From: Gordionus sp. m RMFG-2023
Lineage: Eukaryota > Nematomorpha > Gordioida > Chordodea > Parachordodidae
Assembly: GCF_954871325.1 (NCBI RefSeq)
Contig: NC_088777.1
Location: 2,172,509-2,236,508 of the forward strand
Direction of reading: 5' to 3'
DNA: 64,000 nucleotides
The notes beneath the pieces are model-generated. The model saw nothing but the letters and a program-made list of their open reading frames with translations, was not told where the DNA came from and ran no database searches. The translations under genes were made by a program, and so were the position numbers. Positions 13,701-21,700 of the stretch are shown here, in pieces (positions within the stretch are counted from its first letter, which is position 1; the number at the start of each line of letters is the position of its first letter).

Positions 13701-13834
13701 ATTATTCTAAGAGTTATTTCTAAAATTATTCTAAGAGTTATTTCTAGAATTATTCTAGGAGTTATTTTTAGAATATCTTAATTTTCATAAATTTTTTAGG
13801 ATTAAGTGAACTATACAACATTGACAATTTCTAA
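1717..13834 (+). CDS. Cysteine-rich protein encoded by phase-1 microexons (spliced)
   Basis: Joined exons: 1717-1797, 3438-3485, 6361-6387, 7268-7291, 7673-7702, 8383-8499, 10343-10399, 10800-10850, a possible exon 11210-11239, and terminal exon 13800-13834. Every internal exon starts with two bases of a split codon and ends with one, so all introns are phase 1. Every join makes a sense codon. Acceptors are T-rich tracts ending in AG and donors are mostly GTAA, GTGA or GTTC. The product carries about ten cysteines in short spaced groups (KPSCKDDNDGC, DDECFNYDF, KDSCK, RCREF, RQCDQ, EPKCTW, NDCCKN, KDVCIK), then a Thr-rich tail. The disulphide-like cysteine pattern suggests a secreted protein. 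The signal-peptide exon was not securely found. The architecture recalls the microexon, phase-1 bicycle effector genes of aphids, but I see no cysteine-tyrosine-cysteine motif, so that link is only structural. Function unknown. Confidence 0.55.
1906..2231. mobile_element. MITE family A, copy with perfect TSD
   Basis: 326-bp near-palindrome with CAATGACATA ends, flanked by the direct repeat gaaatttt on both sides. Inner arms carry the family's paired motifs GCAAATCAGCTGGA and TCCAGCTGATTTGC. The 8-bp duplication points to a hAT-type transposase. No coding capacity. Confidence 0.85.
2745..3078. mobile_element. MITE family A, copy with perfect TSD
   Basis: 334 bp, CAATGACATATATAAT at the left and its inverted complement at the right, flanked by agtacatt twice. 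In opposite orientation to the 1,906 copy and only 0.5 kb from it, so the two could fold into a larger hairpin. Confidence 0.87.
3438..3485 (+). CDS. Microexon gene, acidic exon
   Basis: 48 nt (2 + 15 codons + 1) with acceptor ttattctag and donor GTAAGC. Encodes KKDDDDECFNYDFPY. The joins make Asn with the exon before and Tyr with the exon after. Confidence 0.55.
3970..4401. mobile_element. MITE family B, old copy split by a younger one
   Basis: The left part (3,970-4,155) and a 15-bp right part (4,387-4,401, ending CACTA) align to a single family B element. The younger copy at 4,156-4,378 lies between them, with its duplicated target cttgaggg inside the old right arm. This gives the insertion order directly. 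Confidence 0.65.
4156..4378. mobile_element. MITE family B, type copy with perfect TSD
   Basis: 223 bp with ends TAGTGTTGTTAAACGGCTCG and inverted complement, flanked by cttgaggg on both sides. The arms contain the paired motifs GAGCCGATTTTT and AAAAATCGGCTC. hAT-like by its 8-bp duplication. Confidence 0.88.
4402..5417. other. Intronic AT-rich stretch
   Basis: Apart from the decayed family B copy at 4,654-4,849, I see no exon or defined repeat here. It would be intron of the microexon gene. Confidence 0.4.
4654..4849. mobile_element. MITE family B, decayed copy
   Basis: The ends TAGAGCTGATAAAAAGGCT and GCAACACTA and the interior pattern match family B at low identity. Flanks are no longer identical. 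Confidence 0.55.
5418..5690. mobile_element. MITE family A, shortened copy
   Basis: 273 bp with recognisable CAATGACATATAATAATACC left end and an eroded right end. The flanks no longer match, so it is an older copy. Confidence 0.75.
5790..6240. repeat. GC-rich island of degenerate CCCG/GGGT repeats
   Basis: Contrasts with its AT-rich surroundings. Contains AGCCCGCCCGCCC, GGGCAGAGGGCGGGTTA and GGGTGGCGGACGGGTTAA. Open frames on both strands cover part of it, which suggests composition and not coding. It resembles the GGGTTCGGG termini of the element at 44 kb and may be a decayed relative. Confidence 0.4.
6361..6387 (+). CDS. Microexon gene, 27-nt exon
   Basis: 2 + 8 codons + 1, preceded by a strong tattttttag acceptor and followed by a GTTCAC donor. 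Encodes LFYKDSCK. One cysteine. Confidence 0.5.
6806..6944. mobile_element. Short palindromic MITE with TGTCTAAATT ends
   Basis: 139 bp. The left arm TGTCTAATTTGGTCTC and the inverted right arm share the core CCCAAAATTTTT. No target duplication was recognised, so the superfamily is open. Confidence 0.55.
7000..7190. mobile_element. Palindromic repeat family G, copy 1
   Basis: The arms AACCGGAAATGTACTCTAGC and its inverted counterpart near 7,180 face each other around an AT-rich centre. The TTTCCGGTTAA phrase recurs at 13.99-14.06 kb and near 21.97 kb as fragments. Confidence 0.6.
7268..7291 (+). CDS. Microexon gene, 24-nt exon
   Basis: 2 + 7 codons + 1 with a GTAAGC donor. Encodes RCREFLI. 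The joins make Glu before it and Gly after it. The smallest exon in the chain, so the least secure on its own. Confidence 0.45.
7418..7608. mobile_element. MITE family B-like copy
   Basis: Starts TAGTGTTTTGTTAAAATAGC and ends AACAAAAACACACTA. Interior diverged. In an intron of the microexon gene. Confidence 0.5.
7673..7702 (+). CDS. Microexon gene, 30-nt exon
   Basis: 2 + 9 codons + 1 between a tttcacaacag acceptor and a GTGAGT donor. Encodes STVLRQCDQ. Confidence 0.5.
7861..8183. mobile_element. Palindromic repeat family G, longer copy
   Basis: About 323 bp. The outer arms ACTTTAAATC and the inverted GATTTAAAGT frame inner arms with ATTCCGTCATGTTTGGAAT and its inverted partner. Another fragment (GGATTCCATCATGTTTGGAA) lies at 9,200-9,260. 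Confidence 0.6.
8383..8499 (+). CDS. Microexon gene, largest exon with CC motif
   Basis: 117 nt (2 + 38 codons + 1), acceptor ttttatatttag, donor GTAAAA. Encodes IEPKCTWSSNDCCKNAK, then DVCIKDQSNLSADD, then LKLMAQL. Four cysteines. This is the most clearly coding exon of the gene and anchors the reading of its neighbours. Confidence 0.65.
8500..9346. other. Intronic stretch with family G fragment
   Basis: AT-rich, with a short patch of higher GC near 8,880-9,060 and a family G fragment at 9,200-9,270. No exon recognised. Confidence 0.35.
9347..9681. mobile_element. MITE family A copy
   Basis: About 335 bp, closely similar to the 2,745 copy in reverse orientation. The terminal bases have changed (TAATGAC) and there is no clear target duplication. 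Confidence 0.8.
10011..10249. mobile_element. MITE family B copy
   Basis: 239 bp, TAGTGTTTGTTAAAAGGCTC to AACAACGCTA. The flanks caattcac and caaattca match if one inserted base is allowed. Confidence 0.72.
10343..10399 (+). CDS. Microexon gene, duplicated exon copy 1
   Basis: 57 nt (2 + 18 codons + 1), acceptor tatatttttag, donor GTAATA inside a TA repeat. Encodes VALQNSPKPGENILTQIL. Its 3' end and downstream TA repeat match those of the 10800 exon, so the two are a local duplication. Confidence 0.55.
10800..10850 (+). CDS. Microexon gene, duplicated exon copy 2
   Basis: 51 nt (2 + 16 codons + 1), same GTAATATATA donor context as the exon 450 bp upstream. Encodes SQTTTTTPNIDWGQIL. The five-threonine run is a possible O-glycosylated linker. 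Confidence 0.55.
11210..11239 (+). CDS. Microexon gene, possible extra exon
   Basis: A 30-nt phase-1 to phase-1 stretch with donor GTAAGA. Encodes NRKYIDFKH. The acceptor (ataagtaag) is poor and a better AG 14 bp upstream gives another frame, so this exon is optional. Confidence 0.25.
11240..12194. other. Non-coding stretch with G-tract
   Basis: Holds a G-tract (about 11,400-11,430, TGGGGAGGGGGGGGGG) and homopolymer runs. No exon found. Confidence 0.35.
12195..12543. mobile_element. MITE family A, divergent copy
   Basis: Family A arms (TAGACTGACGATGCATTCAT and inverted partner) with altered ends. The sequence acttaattg occurs on both sides (12,186 and 12,543) and may be the target duplication, which would put a few extra bases inside the left end. 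Confidence 0.7.
12879..13050. mobile_element. MITE family B copy
   Basis: 172 bp from AGTGGTATCGTTAAAAGGC to TAACAACACTA. The flanks cagctacg and cagctaga match at 6 of 8 bases. Confidence 0.65.
13375..13780. repeat. 24-bp minisatellite
   Basis: About 16-17 head-to-tail copies of ATTATTCTAAGAGTTATTTC plus TAGA or TAAA. Units differ at a few positions and one or two have changed length. It sits directly upstream of the likely terminal exon of the microexon gene. The unit length is a multiple of three and one frame on each strand is open, but this looks fortuitous. Confidence 0.88.
13800..13834 (+). CDS. Microexon gene, likely terminal exon
   Basis: After acceptor ataaattttttag the phase-1 frame reads LSELYNIDNF then TAA. 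It lies just 3' of the 24-bp minisatellite. Assigned because phase and acceptor fit and no later continuation was found. Confidence 0.4.
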
Positions 13835-15456
13835 TACACAAATTCTTAATATAAATAAATGATAAAATATTAAATGTATATGTAATCGGCCTATGAATCA
13901 ATTATAAAATAAATGTCTCTAAAAAAAGAACTTCGTAAAAATAAAAAAATTTTTCTTAAGCAGGGACCTCGAACCGAACTACAAAACCGGATGTCGTAAG
14001 ATAGTTAATCCAAAACATGACGTCATACATTTCCGGTAAAATCAGATATTTAAATTTTTTAAAAAAAACGCGCTCAAAAATGATTTGAAGTTAAAAAAAT
14101 AACACAATGACGCTGACACAACATTAATTTTTATAAAAAAATCAAATTAATAAAAAACCGGAACTCGCCGAAAAAACCGTTATAAATTTTAAACCGAACC
14201 GAAATAAATTTACTCGAAAAAACCCGAAATGGAACCAAAAAACCTTTATAAATTTTTAAACTAAAAATCGAAATTTAACCTAACCGCTAAACTTAACGGT
14301 TCGAAAACCTTCTTCTAAAGCATTAAAAAATGCGATATATAATATTTAAATTATATATTGTTTTTAAAAAAAATAATATGCGATTTCAGATTACATACCA
14401 AATTAATTTCGGATTCAAAATATGAGAATTTTTAACTTATTTTACTTTTCTGTCCACTATAAACATACTGAAAAAAAATCAATAAAAAAAAATATAGAAA
14501 GATCGTAGTAGAATCATGGAAAAAAAGTAATCTTAATAAACTTAGACTTGTTCGATTTTTGAATCGCAATTTAATAATTCGATATTTAAATGAGTAAGGC
14601 GTTTGCAGTTCAATTTTTTAATATTTTGCTTATAACTGGGCTCTGTTGCTGGAATAACTTGCGAATTAGCATAGAGTAATAATCAGTTGTTACACATTCG
14701 CTAATCTTGGCAATAATACGGTATTAAACTATCTAATATAAACGTTTTGAAGCACCATAATATGATAATAAGCGGTATAGTAAGTAATAAATATTAAACG
14801 CAACTTCTGTATTCCCCATGATAGCTTATATTTTTGACAATTTATTTCTTATTTTACCATTAATTTTTGTCCCCTTTTAAAGACCTACGAAATAGATTAA
14901 AGTAATACTTAATAATTTGATATACGCTTCAGAATTCGTGTCTCCAAAATATCTTGCCTCACTTGTAACTAGAGATGCTTATCCAGGATTTTGCTAAGGG
15001 TAAGGGGATGGCACTATTAGGTTTTCCCCGCCAATTTCATTGGAGGTCTTTAGGTCCATTTATCGCAGGCCTTTGGCCATGTTATATTTTAGTAAAAATA
15101 ATTTCAGGTTAGCCCTTAATATTTTAATATAAAAAATGCTTTTTGTTTCTAAAAATTTTGAATTATATAAGTCATCGTTTTAAAAGGTTATTAAATTTCG
15201 TATTCTTCTTTATGGCGATATATTGTTTACATTCTTGAGGGAAGGGGAAGTTGGGTGGGTGGGACGGGGCACAATGGCGCGAACATATGTTTGTGTTTTT
15301 TTTTCCCTCAAAATATTATCGTTTTTATTTATTTTATTTTTTAATGTATATATATATAAATATAATGTACTAAATATTAATAACAAATTTATAATTATTT
15401 TTATAAACATATTTTTGGAAAAAAATTTTATCACTTTTTTTTAAAAAAATTATAAA
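13835..15456. other. Intergenic AT-rich stretch
   Basis: Contains a family G fragment (13,995-14,060), a GAACCGAAC/CCCGAAAT-rich patch at 13,970-14,290 that recalls hAT termini with GGGTTCGG repeats, and a purine-rich patch at 15,235-15,270. The overlapping open frames at 15.2-15.4 kb lie on opposite strands and look accidental. Confidence 0.4.
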
Positions 15457-15812
15457 TAGTGATGTAAAATTACCTAACTTTAACCATCTTTATTGTAGCT
15501 TAATCAAGTTTTAAGCCTAAAAAAAAATGAATTAAACTTCTAAGTTGAGTCTCAGCTTGAAGATTGATTGGAAGATTTTTGATTCAAGACAAGCTTTAAC
15601 CTAAAAAAATGAATTAAGCTTCTAAGTTGAGTCTCAGCTTGAAGATTGATTGGAAGATTTTTGATTCAAGACAAGCTTTAAGCCTAAAAAAAATGAATTA
15701 AGCTTCTAAGTTGAGTCTCAGCTTGAAGATTGATTGGAAGATTTTTGATTCAATACATGGCTACATTGTTTTATAGTTGACTAAAGTTAAGTAGTGTAAT
15801 TTAACAACACTA
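15457..15812. mobile_element. MITE family E with internal triplication, perfect TSD
   Basis: 356 bp, left end TAGTGATGTAAAATTACC, right end TTTAACAACACTA. Flanked by attataaa on both sides. The interior holds three copies of an 82-85 bp unit (about 15,505, 15,590 and 15,672) centred on AAGTTGAGTCTCAGCTTGAA. Confidence 0.88.
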
Positions 15813-16204
15813 ATTATAAAATATTATTATACTAAAATATTTGTTTTAAAATCGATAATAATAAATAATACCGCAACAAATAACATGGATATAAAAAAAA
15901 ATAATATATATAAAATTTAAAATAAACTATATCTATATATATATATATAAATATATATAAATATAATAAAAATAAATATAAGTTTAATTATTATAAATAT
16001 CGGTTATAAAATAAATAAAAATATGCAAATGGCAAAATATTTTCTATATATATAATAAATCCGATAAAACAAAATCAAAATTTAAATATAGTCATTTTTG
16101 TCACATCATTTCTTCGAGCAAATTAGTGTCATTTTTTCAATATTAACTAAGGTGGAAAAAAAAGGATATATTTAAATAGATAAGTTTTTAAACAATATCC
16201 TATC
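15813..16204. other. Short spacer, probable ARID4 3' flank
   Basis: The region just past the ARID4 stop codon on the minus strand. AT-rich, with several AATAAA-like hexamers on the minus strand, so the polyadenylation site may lie here. Confidence 0.35.
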
Positions 16205-16305
16205 TCATTCGGGCGAAGAACTATCAGAAGATACGCTGGCTAAACTAATGTTTTCTTTGATATTGTTGTAATATTCCTTGATATCTGTTGAACTCGATCC
16301 ATTCT
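16205..16305 (-). CDS. ARID4: ARID4 exon 20, stop codon
   Basis: 32 codons, [20 protein letters not shown] then [12 protein letters not shown] and TGA. The Ser-rich tail is like the vertebrate end (SSASSDTGMSPSSSSPP). Intron 19 is 2,494 bp. Confidence 0.85.
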
Positions 16306-18728
16306 CTTTATAAAATATTTTTTTTTAAAATATAAATAGCGTTGTTAAAGAGTGTAACTATATATATATAGAAAAAAATAAAAAACTAATTATATTTGAT
16401 AAAATGTAACTAGTAAGGGTATCCAGAGTTACATTTTTTTTGTCACGCAACGAGAAAAGTAAAGTTATTTTTTTTTGTACGTTAAATGTATTTCATTATC
16501 TGTGGCGTATGGGGTTAGAGGACAATGCAATATCTTTATATCAACTCCGTTAAAGTTTACAGAACAATCGGAGAAACCGTTAAAATCTAAAATCTGTGCC
16601 CGTGTTTCATTATTCCTATGAATGCTACCAGAATAAAGTTTTAAAAAAAATATATTAGCCGAAATATGAAAAAAAAAATGACATCAGGTCAGAATGGAAT
16701 GAGTATAGAAGAGAATTATACAATCTTGTTTGAGCTAACATTTAGTGCCTGACCAGTACTTATCAATTCCACGATCAGTTTATGAGAAACACAAAAAAAT
16801 AATTATAAGCAAATTTAAACGTTAAGTAAAGTCAAGATTTTGGAAAAACTAATTCTAAAAACCTATACCAAACTATTAAGTAATGCCTAAATATATTTAC
16901 ATATAAATACTAAGATATCAAGCCTTAAGCGTGAAGTCTACGCCAGAAACTTCTGGAGACATTAACCCCGGCACTTTTAACAACAATTAGCGCGTATATA
17001 TATTTTAGTGCTTCAATCCCCGTTTGGTAGATAGTTTTAAAAAAAACGCACATAAAGAAAAATTGCCAAGATTACCATAATGCCACTAAGAAAATGAGAT
17101 AAGCAACCGAACAACTGGGTGAGCCGATATGTAATGCTTGATTAGTACTTACTTTCAATCATCTTTACTAGTCACATAAACTGAAACCAGTGATATTCTA
17201 TGTAAAAACTACAACGGTTTGGAAGGGGGGAGGGGAGGAAGGGAAGAGTTTAATAGTCGCTGGCTTAGGGGAGATGCCTGTGAAAATAAGATGGATCGGT
17301 CACGACGAAATTGAAATACAATTACGATAGATGACTTTTTACCCTCGAGCGCTAACGTTGAGTGATTGTTGGATACCAAATGCCTCTTACACTTGGAAAT
17401 ATCTCATACGAATTATGGCTTCTTTATGAAGCGTCTAGTATAAAAAAATTTGGATTTTTTTTAAATAGAGGAAGAAATTTCTTGGATAATTTTATAGAAA
17501 TAAAATATTAAATAGGTGGATTTTTTATAAATTTTAAAGAAATGAAAAGCAAAATTTTCATCGAGATGTCCATTATAAGAGTATTGAAAAAAACGCAAAA
17601 TCCAATGCCCACTTTCCCCCCCCATCAGAATTAAATGTTTCACTTACATCGAGCATCATTACTTGTGGTGAGATAAACTAGCACACCTTCCAGATCCCAA
17701 ATTGAGAAAATAGTTTATGGTTAAAATTAAATTGAAAAATTTATAAAATAACCAAATTTAGAAAAATAAATATTATATTATGATATTTTTTTCAGCATAT
17801 TAAATATGACACTGTAGCATATTTTGAAAACAGATGAGAAAATACGTATAGAAATTGACGCTGTAATTCTAGCTACCGAGAAGGGTTTAACTCTATTAGC
17901 GGCTTCTTTGCATTACAACTTCTTACTGTTAAGACTTAACCCCCCTTAATATATATTTTTTTAAGAATCGTAACTTGTAACTAGTTACCATTCAAATGTA
18001 ACTTTTAACAACGCTAGTAATTAATAAATACAATAAATAAATCAAATCTAGCTAGCGTGTTTACAAGAAATATTATTTTGGCCCCCAAAATGATGTTTAC
18101 ACAATTAAAAGTTTACGACATGAACTAAAAAGAAAATGGGTTCGGGTTAAGGTTACCGGTTCATCGAGTAAGAATAATCCGGTCTGGGTTCCTATACATG
18201 TTCAGATATTAAATCTTTAGTAACGCCCGGTCCCAGCTGCGGTGCAGCATCCGTTACCGTGGCCGTTACACGCCACAAATTATATTAATCTCATTCAAAT
18301 CAGATGAAACCGGTTTTCGCCCATTTAAATTATTCGCTAATCATATTTGGAGGGAGTTTTTGCCAAACGTAAAATCAATTTTAAATTCGTGAACTGACCT
18401 AGTAATATTATTTGGCGATATAAAAAAAAAAAAAATTAATAGTGTCGGTAGCCTTGCATAATTTTTAATAGCAACCGTCAATCAACAATATTGCATATCG
18501 TTGATTGGTTGGAATTAAATAATAATGATAACATGATTATTATGATTTGGAAAAAAAAAAAATTTTTGATCATTATTAAATTACATTTGTAAAATTCTTA
18601 AAAATTATTGAATTAATGATATTTTGAATAGATTCCCGAAACACCATTATTCTTGATTTACGAAGGATAAATAACTTGCAATAAGCGAAAGCGACATTGG
18701 TGGTGGTGAGGAGGGACAAGGGTTAATA

Positions 18729-18759
<31 letters not shown>

Positions 18760-21700
18760 ACAAGGTTATTTCTTCTTTTAAACACAAAATTAAAATTACC
18801 TTCCATTTTTTGAATATTTTTGAGAATTTTGTCGATTTCTGAAACTTTGGATTTATGCTTCTGGTAAACCTTCCTCAACGTATTGATATTCGTCTTGGTA
18901 GCACTAATCTTTGCGTTCAATAACAAGTTGGAATCTAAAGGCAAGTTAGAATTTGATAAACACACATATATAAATATATATAATAAAGTTAGAAAATTTT
19001 TTAGAGATTTGAACCACCTAAATAATGCAATGGTAGCAAATGATACGATCAAGGGCTGTAAATTGTTATTATAGCTCGTTCAGGCCTAACCTAGATCGCT
19101 GCTCTGCCCTATAGAGGGCGACAAGCGTGTAGTGTAGCGTATCCACATAAAATATTTATCTTTCTATTTTTATCGTGGAGCACGCTATAAATCGCGATAT
19201 AAGTTAGAGTTCAAGAAAAAGATATGACTTGAATTTTATCCGTATCTTAACACGGGACGCCAATCATTTTTATTTTCTAAAAAAAAAAAAATTGAGTCAT
19301 AAATGTTTCAATTTATACTACATGGCATCTTTAAAAGGTAGTTACGTATACCATGGTCAACATGTAGCAAAGACCTATTTATTTTTTAATATTACGTGGT
19401 CTAATTCCCGATCTACTATATATCCTCCCCATGTTGGGCTTCAGAAAAAAAAAAATTAAAAAAAATAATCTTTACTGGATTCGAACCCAGAACCTTCGGA
19501 CTGAGGTACACTCACTCATCCGACTAGGCCAAGAGACACTCTTCGAAAATGACATTTTTTTTTTGAAAATATATAAATATTATAAATAAGCAGGCGTTAC
19601 TTACGCTCAATCGTATCGAAATTTGGTTCGTTCAATATCACTCACTTCACACCATATCATATAATATAACATTTAAAAAAGGATAATGGATTATCTTATT
19701 CGTCACACATGTTGACAAAATAGTATTGAAAAGGGGAGAAAATGGGCCCATTCACTAAGAACAATATTGTTCAACATACTCAGCGAATCGAGCGTGCATG
19801 GAAGGATCTGAGGGCCATCATTCTGAGAACGGTAAGAAAACAATTATGTCGCATCCAAATTTTAATAAATCAACTTGATGCCATGAATTTATATACATAT
19901 TTTGCTTTTCCTTAAAATTATACTTTGCATTATTGTTTAAACATTTCACGTTTATTCAAATATTTTACTTAATTATCTAGCATCATCGCGCTTATCATAG
20001 TTTAAAATTTATAATATTTGATTTGCTATATATTTTTTTTTAAAAACTCCAAAAAAAAAATTAAGATTATATAAAATAAATATCACGTGTTTTTTTCAAT
20101 GATCCACTGACTTGACAAAAAATTGTCATGTGATTTTTCTAAACTTAAATTATTTTAGTATTTTAATAAAAAGAAATGATCAAATTCTGTAAATATAACA
20201 TCTGTAATCTCAAACAGCTGTTAAATCGCCTCCACTATGAATTCAGGCGAATTTTTAAAGAAAAGTAGTTTTTTTGTTCTCAAATATATACTTTTATATA
20301 AAAGATATAAAAAACTTAATCAACAATTTATCAGAAGTTAAATTTTATAGATGTAATTTAAAAAAAAAAAAACCTAGAGCAAGAAAATCGTACGTGCAGA
20401 CGAAATTAGTTTGTATTTCCGGTGGGAGCGCGAAAATCGTTTGGGATTTTTTTCTTTGGGATGAAGGCGTGGTTATTTTATCCTTACTTTCGTTTATCTC
20501 ATCTTTTTCTTTTTTTTTATAAACAAAAAAAATTACGGATTATTATAAAAATCAAAGATATTATTACTCAAATTGATGATTAACTCGTTAAACGTGAGAG
20601 CACCCAATAGTAATCAGCTGATGTAGTGTTGTTAAAAAAAACCCCCGATTAGGGTCCAATATAGTGAAATCTTGGTGATTTAGCTGATAGATGGGCAGAT
20701 AGGGTTGGGCTTCTACTTGCCAAATCCTGAGGTTTACACAACATTATCTCATGGCTAAAATTCGAATCGGGCAGCTTTAATCTGGCTTTTTAACAACACC
20801 AAGCTGAAGGCACCCATCGTAATCAGCTAAAGGCACCATTTGTGATCCGCACTATTCGGCGTAGATTACAAAATGATGTCTACAGCTGACTCCTGCGTGA
20901 GACTGCATTAGTAAAATGCATTTTAATGGAATAAATTATCAATCAGTCTAGAACTATGGTAGATTAAAAATGGCGCTGATCATAATATTCAAGTCAAAAT
21001 TAGGGGAAATCGAAAATAAATTCCTTATTTTAAGGAATAAGCTAATGGTTGCCTATACCCGAAGCAAAGGTGCTGTTCATCAAATCAACGCCCATATTCC
21101 CGCCAAAAGATTTGAATATATTCCCAGCATCGTCGTTATTAATCAAAGATTTATTGTTTTCACGTTCATCGTCAGCTATGGAGCCATCTTCCTCCTTTTT
21201 CAGCATATCTAAATCAATACAAATAAAAAAAACTTTTTAAAATGATCTGATAAAAAAATTTTTTTTCGAAATATGTTACGAAACAAATTAGACACGTGTT
21301 CAAATTCCTTAAGACAGGAACAAAACTAAACCTTTCCAGTTTGTCGGAACTTAATGGCGCTCTTCTGCTCAAAGATTCGTATTTTTGGAAACAGACTCCG
21401 AAATTTTGATGGGCTCGAGCCCTTAAATAGCCCCACCTCTAGTGACGTCACCTGGTCTGAGACCTAGGTCATAAACCTATTTGAAATATTAAACATGAAG
21501 CGTAATCAATTCAGGTTTGATAATACAACGATAGTTGGTCTTTTTAATTCTTTTATATTATATAGAAAATAGTCTATAAAAAAGAATGGAGGGTAGGGTA
21601 GGGAAAAATAAAAACCCCTGGGAGCTGATATGTCGCCAAATATTAGGTATTTCCCCTTCTCCAATTGAATTCACCCAATAAATCATCGCTAGACACGAAT

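Noticed and set aside
13375-13780. An open frame through the 24-bp minisatellite on each strand
   Set aside because: The unit length is a multiple of three and one frame per strand has no stop. There is no start codon or splice support.
15210-15444. Open frames on both strands near 15.3 kb
   Set aside because: Low-complexity Ile/Lys/Asn/Phe composition from AT-rich DNA. No splice or homology support.
19470-19545. A standalone tRNA gene
   Set aside because: The acceptor stem does not pair well, and the head is joined to a body shared with the copy at 59 kb, which makes it a SINE.
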